Below, piece by piece: positions 36,234 to 46,900 of a DNA stretch of 64,000 bases (positions are counted from its first letter, which is position 1; each line of letters starts with the position of its first letter). The translations under genes and the position numbers were made by a program. The notes under the pieces were generated by a model. The model did no database searches and was not told where the DNA came from. It saw only the letters and a list, made by a program, of their open reading frames with translations. The stretch comes from Pleurotus djamor (Eukaryota > Basidiomycota > Agaricomycetes > Agaricales > Pleurotaceae), in the NCBI GenBank assembly GCA_029747585.1, contig JAPEVF010000016.1:1-64000 (forward strand), written 5' to 3'.

Positions 36234-36672
36234 AGAACAATTTCGGTCATTGGTTGACCAAACTGACGAGACCAAGGCCTCGGGTTAACTACTCGTGTCC
36301 ATACGCAGCAAGCCATCGCGGCAATCGATCTCCAACATGTCAGACGCCACATTTAATCACCGTCCTTCACGATTCCTTACCTATGATGCATATGTTCTTC
36401 CTTTTTCATAACGCCAAGGGACTTTAGAGACATTAGGTTTTTCGGGGACACGTTTTCGGTACTTTATCGCATCTCATCCAGCATGTTTTTGCCGTGCTTT
36501 CCATCAGTATCGCACCTGGTCTAGGTTTGCCCATCGGTACTAGTAGGAGTACATTCATTCGGACAATGTTCGTGGACAAGATGAACAATATCCTTGAGGA
36601 GGTGGAAGCTAGTTCGACATGGATAGGAAAATTAAATCCAAAGTCAGGCGTTGATATCATGCATGCTTTCGT
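36234..36672. other. Convergent 3' region between the velvet gene and hydrolase A
   Basis: 439 bases shared by the 3' ends of two convergent genes. No coding signal recognised. Confidence 0.35.
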
Positions 36673-38081
36673 CTAAAGCCTCGCGGTAGTGGTCGCCGCG
36701 GACAAAGGTGATCGTAGGACCTTTGCAATCTCTATTGCAACTTCCTTTGGGTGGGTCTGAGTAACCTAAAGAGGTCTAATGAGTATATGCCGCGATGATG
36801 ATGACCTCACGACAAGAAGAGTTATTACCAGATGACCAGCTCCTGGTACTCGCACGACTGAAGCAAACCTCTGTCTTCCTCCCGAGGCGTTGTCTAGCAC
36901 GTCATCTTTGAGCTCCGCAGGCCTATTGGAAGGTCGGTCATGAGGTCGGCAACATGGTGATTTATATTTGACATACACATAATCGTCCACGGCACCATAG
37001 AGGATGTGTACGGGCAGGCGTCCCACGATTGTGGAAAGGAAGTGATAAGCGCGAGTACGGGTGATAGCATCGCGGTAGGAGACCTATCACGGGGGAGATG
37101 GTGGTATTAATGAAAAAGCCCTTGCAACCGAAGTAAATCTATGATCTCACGGTTTCTAGATGACGAGGACACGCCAGTGTCACTCCCTGCTTGTCAGGGT
37201 AGGTTGCGGTCGGCAAAGCCCTCAATCCGTGTTCCTATCGAGCCGTGAGTATAGGATTGCATTGCGTAAGAATAGTGCTGGACGCTCACCACGTAAATGT
37301 CTAAAATTCGTCGATCCCAAGCTTGCCAGGATGGCCGGCTCAAGAAAGCTTCCAAAGCGGCCTTCTTGCTTGGCCAGATATCCCGACGCTTTGAAGATCC
37401 AGCCTCAAGGATGTTTGGCGCGTCGGGAGGAAAAGCGGGCAGCAGCATGGGCTCAACAAGGTGCAGCCTATCGTACCGAACTGGTGGCTGATACGTAGTA
37501 GACAATATTCTGCAACAAGTGATTAGTGATTGAATGGTGACATCAAAGAAGACTTTAGGCTTCTTAGTTCTTACAATGCAACTGCGCCCGAGGAGTGGCC
37601 TATGCCGACCAACTTGCGGGTGCTGAAGTCGACATCAATCCCTTTCCCCAGTCCACTGAGAACCATGTGTACTCCGCGGGCAATTTCTTCCCAAGAACCT
37701 AAGCAACATTCGGGTCGTTCCCCGTCATCTTCAATCTCTGAACCGTTATCGTAATTGAAGAAGTCACGTACACAATACATGATATCCCTGCGTAAGAACG
37801 TTTTCATTCAAAATAGCCGATTCTCCATGGTGGTAGGCGTCCATGCACCAAGCCTCGCGTATCTTTGGCCCTCCTGGCTTCGATACGATTTCGTAAAGGT
37901 CATCGAGCACAGGTTCCCAATGTTCTTTATGGAACCCAGTCCCATGAACCAGAAACAGCGTGAACGCGTCCTCGTCGTTGAGATACGGAGACTTGGGATC
38001 CCACAGCCGTTTCACCGCCATTTGCAAGGGGTAGTCTGGCCGAGGATCAAAGACATAGCTCTGCGACGATAAACGCGACAT
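36673..38081 (-). CDS. Alpha/beta hydrolase, paralogue A
   Basis: Serine hydrolase fold. Starts at 38081 (MSRLSSQSYVFDPRPDYPLQ). The oxyanion region is FLVHGTGFHKEHWEPVLDDL; the nucleophile elbow is GIGHSSGAVAL; the probable acid is in VHILYGAVDDYV; the His is in PGAGHLV near the end. The last exon reads VTQTHPKEVAIEIAKVL and ends with TAG at 36673-36675. An intron (donor GTACGTGAC) separates QGYHVLC-type sequence from GSWEEIARGVHMVLSGLGKG. About six exons and 380 residues. No signal peptide or C-terminal targeting motif is visible. The exact substrate (ester, peroxide, epoxide or lactone) cannot be told. A close copy lies 281 bases upstream on the same strand. Confidence 0.85.
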
Positions 38082-38361
38082 TGGTTCTGTGGGGGTAAGT
38101 GACGCTGCATTGCTTAAATATAACGAGGTTGATATCCGGTTACCTGTGAGAAATAGCCGGCAAGCTTCGGGCATCGGTCAGGGATTCTTAGATGACTAAG
38201 GAGGTTTCTCAAGGGGCCTCAGGGGCCGTTTGACTTCGATTTTGGTCGCCAGTTGGAACACACATCAGGAGTAGTAGAAATAGCAGTACATTTCTTCGAA
38301 CAACTCTTAGGACACAGCATGCTAGGAGGTAGAGTCTAGTCTGATATGAACGCATTTTTGT

Positions 38362-39762
38362 CTAAAGCTTGGCCCTGACGGGAGGAGCGGATGAGTGCAA
38401 GGCAAGGACATTTGCTATCTCTAAAGCAACCTCCTTGGGGTGTGTTTGAGTAACCTGAAAGAAAGTGAGTGGGTATGCAGCAAGATGACTGGCATGTATT
38501 GAGAGTCCTACCAAATGACCGGCTCCTGGTACTCGGACCAACGAAGCGAACTTGTGTCTTCCCCCAGATGCTTTGTCTAAGACGTCGTCTTTGACCTCTG
38601 CAGGGCTTTAAGGTATATATTAGCTGGTGATGAATGTCAAAGATGGCGCGAGATATTGTACGTACACATAGTCATCCACGGCACCATAGAGGATGTGAAC
38701 AGGGAGGCGCCTCACGATGGTGGAGAGGAAGTGATAAGCGCGAGTACGGCTGATGGTGTCGCGGTATGAGACCTGTGAATAGAGCCGAATTTTGATGAAA
38801 ACCGGCTTCAAACTCAAAGGTAGTCCTGGGCTCACAGTTTCTAGATGACGAGGACATGCCAACGTCACTCCTAGCTTATCAGGATATGTCGCAGTTGGCA
38901 AGGGCCTCAATCCATGCTCCTATAGGTGCGTGAACCAATCCGACTTGAATTATTCGAGAGTGTTCTTTGCTCACAACGTAAAGCTCTAGAATTCGTCGAT
39001 CCCAGGCTTGCCAAGATGGTCGACTGAGGAATATCTCCAAGGCCTCCTTCTTACTCGGCCATATATCGCGTCGCTTCGATGCTCCGGACTCAAGCATGTC
39101 TAGCGCGTCGGGAGGGTGAGCTGGAAGTATCATGGGCTCGACAAGGTGCAACCTATCGAACCGAACGGCCGGCTGATACGTTGTGGACAACATCCTACCC
39201 TCGGTGGTCAGCCGGTAGCGCCAAGCAAGATGTTTAAGTTCTGGTTTCTTACATAGCAATCGCACCTGCAGAATGGCCTATGCCGACCAGTTTGCGGGTG
39301 CTGAAGTCGACGTCAATCCCTTTACCTAATCCACTAAGGACCATATGCATTCCACGAGCTATTTCTTCCCAAGAACCTGTATATTGGGGCATTCGGCTAT
39401 TTAATACTCCAGTCGGAAGGGGGGGGGGGGGGGGGCAAAATGGGTCACGTACACACTACATGATACCCTTGCGTAAGGACGCTTTCATTCAAGATAGCTG
39501 ATTCGCCGTGGTGGTAAGCGTCCATGCACCAGGCGTCACGTATCTTCGGTCCTCCGGGCTTCGATATGATCTCGTAGAGGTCGTCCAGCACGGGCTCCCA
39601 GTGTTCCTTGTGAAACCCAGTCCCATGAGCAAGGAAGAGTGTGAACGCGTCCTCGTCGTCGAGATGAGGAGATTTGGGGTCCCATAGGCGCTTTACCGCC
39701 ATTCGCAAAGGATAGTCTGGACGCGGATCGAAGACGTAGCTTTGCGAAGAAAGACGCGACAT
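38362..39762 (-). CDS. Alpha/beta hydrolase, paralogue B
   Basis: Tandem copy of paralogue A, head-to-tail. Starts at 39762 with MSRLSSQSYVFDPRPDYPLR; first exon differs from A at only a few positions. Oxyanion region FLAHGTGFHKEHWEP, nucleophile elbow GIGHSAGAIAM, then GAVDDYVYV and a final exon VTQTHPKEVALEIANVL to the TAG at 38362-38364. The intron that follows the first exon contains a 17-base C run on this strand (39419-39435). Intron positions match those of A. The elbow Ala for Ser and Met for Leu changes keep the GxSxG motif, so it should be active. Separate transcription is likely because 281 bases separate the copies. Confidence 0.85.
39419..39435. repeat. 17-base G (plus strand) homopolymer in an intron of hydrolase B
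   Basis: An uninterrupted run of 17 G on the plus strand, C17 in the transcript, inside the intron bounded by a GTACGTGAC donor and a CAG acceptor before GTTCTTGGG. Paralogue A has a different, mixed sequence in the same intron. Length may be inaccurate for technical reasons. Confidence 0.85.
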
Positions 39763-39938
39763 TTCTGGCTCTCTGGGGTTAACTCAACCTCCGCATCTCT
39801 CAATATAATGGCTCTAGATGTCTCATTGGGACAATATTGATAGCGAGACAAAGACATTGTGATTTGACGCCTCAGTCAGGGGAGTTTAGGGATGACTGGG
39901 GCTTGGCAGTGAATAGGAGAGTTTCAGGGATGCGTGGG

Positions 39939-40766
39939 CTACAAACTACCATTGACTACGAGTGATTTGATCGCCGCTGCTTTGCTCCCAAAATCCAAAG
40001 GCTTATGGGAGGAAAAAGTAAGATACTTTATCCGCGAGGGAGAAATCACAAAACTCACCATATGAGACATCAAGCAGTCCGGTTTGTCCCTCAATTGGCC
40101 ATAGATATGCTCTTGGATTTCCGCGGGCAAAGACCCTCGAGGGTAAGTCTTCTCAATCTCTCCTACGGTCTTCTTGCTAATGATACGGTCTAGGGAATGA
40201 GGACCTAGCGCATCATACCCTTGCAAGTCGAACAACGCTGCAATCTGCACCAGAAACGCCGATGCTGACTGCTTACCACTGCTAAACGCCACGGTATGAA
40301 GCATTATCCCCTGGACGATATCTCCCAGTTGTTCAGCGGTAAGCTTGGGCTCTAGCGTCTGTAAGTGTTCATACGCCATTATTCCACCGTGTAACTCGAA
40401 GCTCATCGCATGAGCGGGGTGTTGTAGGGCCTTTTGATTTCGTGTTAAGCCGATATCGTGGAGGATGCATGAATGGAAGATCCTTTCTACCAACTCCTCC
40501 GAGGTAATCTGCGCCACGCCAGGGGTGTTCGAAGGGAAGCCGTTGCATAGTATGGCGAGTGCAAAATAGAAGCATCGGATGGAATGGTGGAATGCTCCTG
40601 GAACGGTAACTTTCTGAGCGAAGTCGAAGGACGATTGTTGGGCAGGAGTCAAGTTATGAAGTCGCATGTCCTTGAGAGGGATGTATTCGGGCTGGAGTTT
40701 CGCCAAAGCGAAGAAGTCCTTGATGTTGGAGGGAACATAGGCGTCGTATGTAGCTTGCAGCTTCAT
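39939..40766 (-). CDS. HD-domain protein of the cyanamide hydratase (Ddi2/Ddi3) type
   Basis: HD-superfamily metalloenzyme related to yeast Ddi2/Ddi3, which hydrate cyanamide to urea. The metal-binding signature is seen as FHHSIRCFYFALAI, HSCILHDIGLTR and the downstream ELHGGIMAYEHL. The next helix reads LGDIVQGIMLHTVAFSS, then SAFLVQIAALFDLQG and KPDCLMSHM. I start at the ATG 40766 (MKLQATYDAYVPSNIKDFF), because the frame farther up has no ATG. The open frame is continuous to a TAG at 39939, 275 residues. A possible intron (GTGAGTTTTG..) begins right after SHM, so the last about 37 residues (with VISPSRIKYLTFSSH) may not be translated as shown. Yeast enzymes are about 225 residues, consistent with a shorter end. 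Substrate not certain. Confidence 0.85.
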   Translation of the reverse strand: MKLQATYDAYVPSNIKDFFALAKLQPEYIPLKDMRLHNLTPAQQSSFDFAQKVTVPGAFHHSIRCFYFALAILCNGFPSNTPGVAQITSEELVERIFHSCILHDIGLTRNQKALQHPAHAMSFELHGGIMAYEHLQTLEPKLTAEQLGDIVQGIMLHTVAFSSGKQSASAFLVQIAALFDLQGYDALGPHSLDRIISKKTVGEIEKTYPRGSLPAEIQEHIYGQLRDKPDCLMSHMVSFVISPSRIKYLTFSSHKPLDFGSKAAAIKSLVVNGSL

Positions 40767-42137
40767 TTCTTCCCTTACGGTCAAGCTGTGTAGCACCTGT
40801 ATTAATATTAATCAGTTCTCCGACCCTCGCTGTTATATACCGAAACACCAACCCTTGCCAGCTGGAGCCCACCGAACCCCTTAGCCGCATCTGCATCAGC
40901 TGCTGCTCTCAGCCAGACTTTGTCAGGCTTACATCAATGATGGCAAAGGCAGCGAGTCCCCTTCCCCCGGCTACTAACCACCTAATGATGATCCCTCATT
41001 TCATTTCAGTCGTCATTCGTCAACTTCCCATCCTGTCGGAATGTGTTGTGATGTCTCACTTGAAACCCGCGTCGTAACTTCGAACAGCCTGATCCGTGAA
41101 TAACTATAACGGTTTACGCCATTACCATATCGGCGGCATCAAAAGAGATGAGGGATCTCTAGGTGGGCAGCGACTCACGGTCCACGGTGTATACGGAGGT
41201 ACCATCCATTGGCCGTTCATTCCTTCATTCCTATACATCACTGCTATTATCAGTATTCCCATAAAGACCGTACAAACGATCTCAGTTTACACTGCACTTA
41301 CCCATCGGTCCCGGAACAACGGGGCATAAATATTTCTGCCATTCAGCGATCCGAGGATGCGAGATCCAAAAGCCTTCCTGGCTCGCTGGCAGAGCCTCAG
41401 CGTCAAGGGATGCCCGTCACGACAGAACGATCTGAGGTACTGGGTAGTCAGAGCTGCTGATAGGGAAGCACTTTCGTGTGTCCATATCCCCAGGACCTCC
41501 ATGTAAGCAACACAATATAGAGTACGCGGCATCAGTAAAAAGTTGGACGCCGAGTTTGAAGTCTTGATGAGAGATCACAGATGGACATTGGAGCCCTGGG
41601 GCTTTCAACAAAGTGAGTCACCTTGGGGCTGCGCGCCGCCGTCGTTGCTGCGTTACAAACCTACGGCAGGCGCTTCGTTCCCTGACACCACAAAAGAAAT
41701 GAAATGATGACGATTCCACGGACCATCTTGTAGTCAATACAAGCATGCATAGCCACCCGCATGAGATTGGTTTACCGAGGAAGGCTAAGGTCAGGATACG
41801 AAGGTTACATACAGGTATACAACTTGGGGGACCGAAAGGGCCGATTCATACATCATATCAAAACATTCGCTCCTACATACATAAATGGACTTGACGAGTC
41901 ACTATTATCAGATATCAGAACAGGCAGAAAGGGGGGCGAAAGAAAACGAGTCGTTGAACGTAGCAAAGGTATCATAGAGTATCCCTGAACGGACTATCCG
42001 AAGGCAACGAAACGTCTGACGAAGCCGACGAGCCAGAGTGGCTTCGTACATACGCAGACGAACTGAGCATTGTGGGAGCAATGTTTGATGATGAGGGACC
42101 TGATGGTGCATCCATTTTTGTCTCAAACACCCATGAT
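40767..42137. other. Gene-free stretch between the HD protein and the copper-fist gene
   Basis: About 1.37 kb with the HD-protein promoter on the left and the 3' end of the copper-fist gene on the right. Short open frames on both strands show nothing recognisable. The frame from 41972 to 42169 (minus) is Ser-rich and might be part of a copper-fist isoform. Confidence 0.35.
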
Positions 42138-43983
42138 CTATTTGCGTTCTCCGCGGAAGATGAGAACATCGCCTGCTGTTGGTGGGAAGCACGCCCTGAA
42201 TAAGCTCCTTGACGATATCAGAAAAAAAATGCTGTCTATCAACGGAGATGAGACTATACTCACCGGCGACTTGATGATGTCCTGACGACCTTGAAGAAGG
42301 ACCGGGGTCTCGCGACACAGACGACGCGTATGGTGCTTGTGAACTGCCCGCAGAAGGTTGCTGATAACCTAAACTACCACGCACACCGGAGGTAGCGAAA
42401 GTGACATCCGGGGTGTTGGTGTTCGGATACCCTCCAAGTTTGCCACACTGAGCACATTGACACATCCCTGGCGGACAACTGCACGTTTCACCGAAACAGC
42501 TCATCGCATTGACAAAGCTCTCTGATAAATCCATTGGGTTGATGTCCCCGCGTTCGTCATTTTGTGGTTGCCCGAACGGTGGATCAGCGAATATAGCTGT
42601 CGCAGAGGGGTTGGTGCCAGAAACCCGGCGAAACCACTCCTCAAGGGCTTGGTTCTGGTAAGAGTCCACCGGAGGAAGCGACACGTCAGCTGGAGGTAAT
42701 GACGCTGGAAGCGATAAGATGGTGCAATCAAGGCAGCTGGAGCACGCCCCCGGATTTGCGCAAGAGGAGAACGCAGACGGCGACGGAGTCCGTTGAACGT
42801 TATGCTCGATACACCCGGGACACTGACACGAGTCCCCGCATCCGCAGACGGACGGAAACGATGGGAGGATGGCGCTATCGTTGATGTTTTGGACGATGCT
42901 GGCCAAGTTGTCGTTCCACATTGACGCTGGTTGGTCAGAGCCGAACGAGGATGCTTGGGGGTTGGTGGATATATCATATGTAGGCTCGCTGTACAATGTT
43001 CCGTATGCTTTGCTGTACGGGCTATAAGCGTTCCGATCATGGGGGTGATGGCGATTGGCGTGCGGGACGCCTGACGACGGACGATGAACGGGACCTGGTT
43101 CGGTGGTAGCGGGGCTATGGGTGGGCTTCGGGAGTACGGGGCGTAATTCAGCGATTCGGGCCATAATTTGCGTCTGCATGCGAGAGGTGGTATCGTCAGG
43201 TGTATGTGATTCTTTGCCTCGCGTGGAGGACGATCCCGCCACCCGACCATGAATACTCGAGGGAGGGGCTCGCTTCCTGGGAGCGCTCTTTCTCGGCGTA
43301 CAACAGTGGCATTCCCCACCCGATTTACATGAGCAGCTCCCTAGCGATGGTATTCAGCATGTGGATGAACGCCGAACAAGGGGGCCTAGATGAAGTGGAA
43401 TAGGTGCATACCGCCATGCTCAGAATCGGAAGAAACGCTCTCAGAAGAAGAGTGGAGGGCAACCGACGCTTCCAAGGCTTCAGGCAAGCCGTGCGGAAAC
43501 GTGGCGCTTTGGGGGACCTTTGTTTTGCCTAGTACATGGAAGACGTGTCTTGCGGCTAAGCCCACCAGTTGATGAGAGATATGAAGTGGTGATGCACACC
43601 GTTTTTTACGGGGATGCGGCGGCGGCGGAGGGGATGCGCTGGTGGATGGGGTGTCTGAGAGGGCGCTATCGTCCTTCTCGCAGATACATTTAACATGAAC
43701 TTGCTTCGTTTTGCGTAATTCTCTGCAATGTTCGCATTGCGTGACAGGTCGACCTTTTTTCTTGATTTCGAAGAGGGGTCTGTCTGTGTGGTGGCATGAC
43801 GATGACCGATGTCCCTTTATGCATGTCTCGCTTTATCATGGAAATTCGGTGTCAATTACCGCACAGGTGCCGTAATATGCGTTTCCGTCACTCACCAGGC
43901 GTATTTTTTGCTATCAACAAGAACCTGCGGCGGGAGCGAGATGTCTAGTGTGCAGCACATGATGGAACGGAGAAGCGAACCAT
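42138..43983 (-). CDS. CUF1: Copper-fist transcription factor (Cuf1/Mac1 type)
   Basis: Copper-sensing DNA-binding protein controlling copper uptake and detoxification genes. The N-terminal copper fist is complete: KYACETCIKGHRSSSCHH (zinc ligands), KKKGRPVTQC (minor-groove GRP motif), EHCRELRKTKQVHVKC and CICEK. The following exon encodes GKTKVPQSATFPHGLPEALE. Cys clusters bind copper: CSCKSGGECHCCTPRK, CGCGDSCQCPGC and CSCPPGMCQCAQCGKLGG. The best start is an ATG alone in a first exon (43981-43983), joined across a 56-nt intron (weak donor GTTCGC, acceptor CAG) to GTT CTT, giving the family's expected Met-Val. An unspliced ATG at 43960 would add 11 other residues. The intron within the fist uses an AAG acceptor. 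The end is uncertain: a GTGAGT..CAG splice leads to the stop at 42138. Roughly 480 residues. Confidence 0.85.
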
Positions 43984-46900
43984 TTGTGGGTAGCGGGGTC
44001 AGATATAATGTGTTTTGTGATGTTTTTGTGACTTTCAAGTTTCGATGCGACACCAAGACCAGTGAGCTCGCTGGAAAAACCACGAGAGAGAGGTAGTTTT
44101 GATGTTGAGAAAACGGGTTTAAAGTGTTGGATTCGAGGCGACGACGAGCCCGACGAGCTCGCCAGCAACCACCTACTGGGGTTATTGGGAAGAGAGGACG
44201 ACGATGATGTGAGTATATATGTGGTCTATCATAAGGACGATGATGAAGGGTTGAAGAGAAATGAAGAAATCGATCGAAAGTCGTTCGCGAGGTCTATAAG
44301 GCCGGAGAAGGTGTGCACGGACCAGGTGGCACTGCTGAACGTGCCATTCCAGGCGTCTGATCGGGCTGAACAGCTTTCACTTATCTTCAACAACTTCTGT
44401 CTTCTCCTGCTAGGTAGCTGGCCTCGGGTGTCTCGTCTGCCACAATGCGCGCTTTTCGCTATGGGTCGCTGCCTGATAGCTGTCTGTTGCTATCGCGGAT
44501 ACCAAATAAGCCTTCGATTCCACATCCTCGTGGCTCTCGTCATCCGCAGCTTTTCGCATCGATCGGGTCTCTGGGGTCGTCAATTCTTACCTGTGAACGT
44601 TCCTGGACCAATTCTTCCATTTCCCCCATCTTGAGTCTCAGCTTATCCGCTGCTCGGTACTTTAATCGTCCCTCTGGTCATCTGTGTGTCTCTATCTGGA
44701 TGTTGGTCTTGAATTTGACTGCGCTGGATTTGTATCTACACGTCAAGTCCGCCTTCGTCGCGATAATCACTAAACGAGGCCCCCGTGGAATCCCCAATGT
44801 ATTTTGCATTTTTAGCACCGTTGAGAATCCGTTTAAGATACGGCTGTAAAGGCCAGCAGACCTCCGGAATCCTTAGACTACATCGGTTCATCAAACTCCG
44901 ATGGGAAAGTCGCTCCTGAAGGCTTCAAGCTTCAGCTTCAGGTCCCGAGTCTATTATGCTACTGAAGCTCCCCAAGGGCGACAGGCTCACGTTCCAGACG
45001 GCTGGCATCGTGTTCTGATATGCAGCCTGACCGACCACGGGTTCACTCATCGATACAGAGAACCCCCGTCTGCATGCCCCCTCAACCATGGAAACTACAC
45101 CAAAAACACCATTCTTCTTTCCTACCCTTGCCTCGCCTTCTTCTTGATGGCTAGAAGCCCAATTGGTAGCGCATCCTTCCTCAAGCTTGCCTCGAGCCCT
45201 CATATGAATTCTCAAAATACCCCCTAGGCCTTAAAATAACCCTCCTGACGATATAATTAGCCCTCTCTGCTCTATCTTTATCCTTGCACTCGTCGAAGCC
45301 ATCCTCGAGCTCACATCACGATTCACCTTGTAGGCACACCGTGTCATCGATTCCTTACTTCTTTTAACCCGCTAGTGCAACGGCTTCGTTGTGCCATTTG
45401 AATGGTTCGAAGGTCGGCATCGCAGTCCTTTCTGCTACCGTCCAAGCGGCATCGCACTTGCCTTGAAGTTGAGGCAGACACATTGCAAGGCGACCCTTGG
45501 TCGAAGTAACCTCTGGAAATTCTCGGTCTTTCTCCTACTCGCTGTGGAGTCTTCAATCACGGATGAAAGGCTGAAATGGGCACGATATTAAGGGTTTGGC
45601 GATGCGTGGTAGGGGAATTTATAGGCACCGTCTTCCACGATCCAGTATGTGCTAATTATGTCTTGGGCTTCAGAGCATGTCATACCTGTTCGCTGTCTCC
45701 GCCTCGGAGAGGTAAATCCGACTTGCTACCTACTCTCTCCTCCCTCTTCTGATCAAGCGACTTTGTTTCTATTTTTCAGTCCTTCAAGTTCAAAGCCTAC
45801 TTCCGCGATCCCATGGATGTGTCCCCGTCTAATCAACAAGAATGCTTGATGAGATAACGATCCGCGTCGTCTTATATAGCCCAGGTGAGTCCAATGTGGT
45901 TTCTATGACGTCATCGTTTTTGCTTACCACCAAGTACGAAAGGCTCGTGGACACATGTGTAGCTGCGGCTCCATAGTGACACATCCTACCTTGAAATTGA
46001 GGCTTCTCGACCTACATCGAGCTTTCACCCTGGTGCAGGCCTATAGATGTTTCTGGCTTCCTGATGCAAGCGAAGATAGGGAGATCTTCTTTACGATTCA
46101 ACCTGTGGGCTAGTGGCGCGCGGCCTTTCACTGCTAGTATGTCTTCCCCCAATCTCCAAGATTCAAACGACCGAAACTCTACCACAACTGACTCCGTCAA
46201 AGAGTTGTTATGTTCCACCCCACAAGCGTCCGCGGACCCCGAAACCCCTCAGGCCTCAATCCCCATCGGTACCCAGTCCCTTTTCCTCTCTTTCTGTAGT
46301 GTGGGTATGCTCAGATCAAATGCACATGACTTAATAATCCTACCTACTAGTGTCTTCTGCTGAATCGCTCTACTAGGTCTCCCTTATGCGATTTCCTATT
46401 GACGTTTGATGGTGACATCGACATTTGGCACGTACGTACGTCTTGGGGGTACCGGCCCACAGTAAAACCATGGAATCTCCAGGTTGATGCAATCCTAACA
46501 CGGGACTTTGTCCACTTTGCCAACAGATGAACATGCTATCTTTCGCGTCCCACCTTTCCCATCCCAGCTCTTATCCGGGCCTCACAATGTACAGCATCAA
46601 GTACATAAAGGCTTGGCTTATGACCGAACGTTCCGTCAAGAATCAAGGTAGTTAGGCACGTTCCATTGAAAACATACTCCACCGTTTGATAATTGATATG
46701 AGTGAATTTTGCCATAGGTTCAAGGACATCCTAACCCCAAAGACTCGGATGTGATTGCCTTGTGCCAGCCCATCGTGCGTAGACATATGGAAATTCGATG
46801 GCAGAACGGATCTTTTTGTCTTTTCAAGCCCGTGGTCAGGCGAAGATAAATATTTGATAATGATTGGGTTTGTTCTTCGGGGTCGCCTCGCTCCGACTTG

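Noticed and set aside
41972..42169. Ser-rich frame as the last exon of the copper-fist gene
   Set aside because: No GT..AG pair puts it in phase with the preceding exon; the in-phase model stops at 42138.
44062..44634. 190-residue plus-strand frame in the gene-poor region
   Set aside because: Starts near the copper-fist 5' region, ends in low-complexity hydrophobic codons and matches no family pattern.
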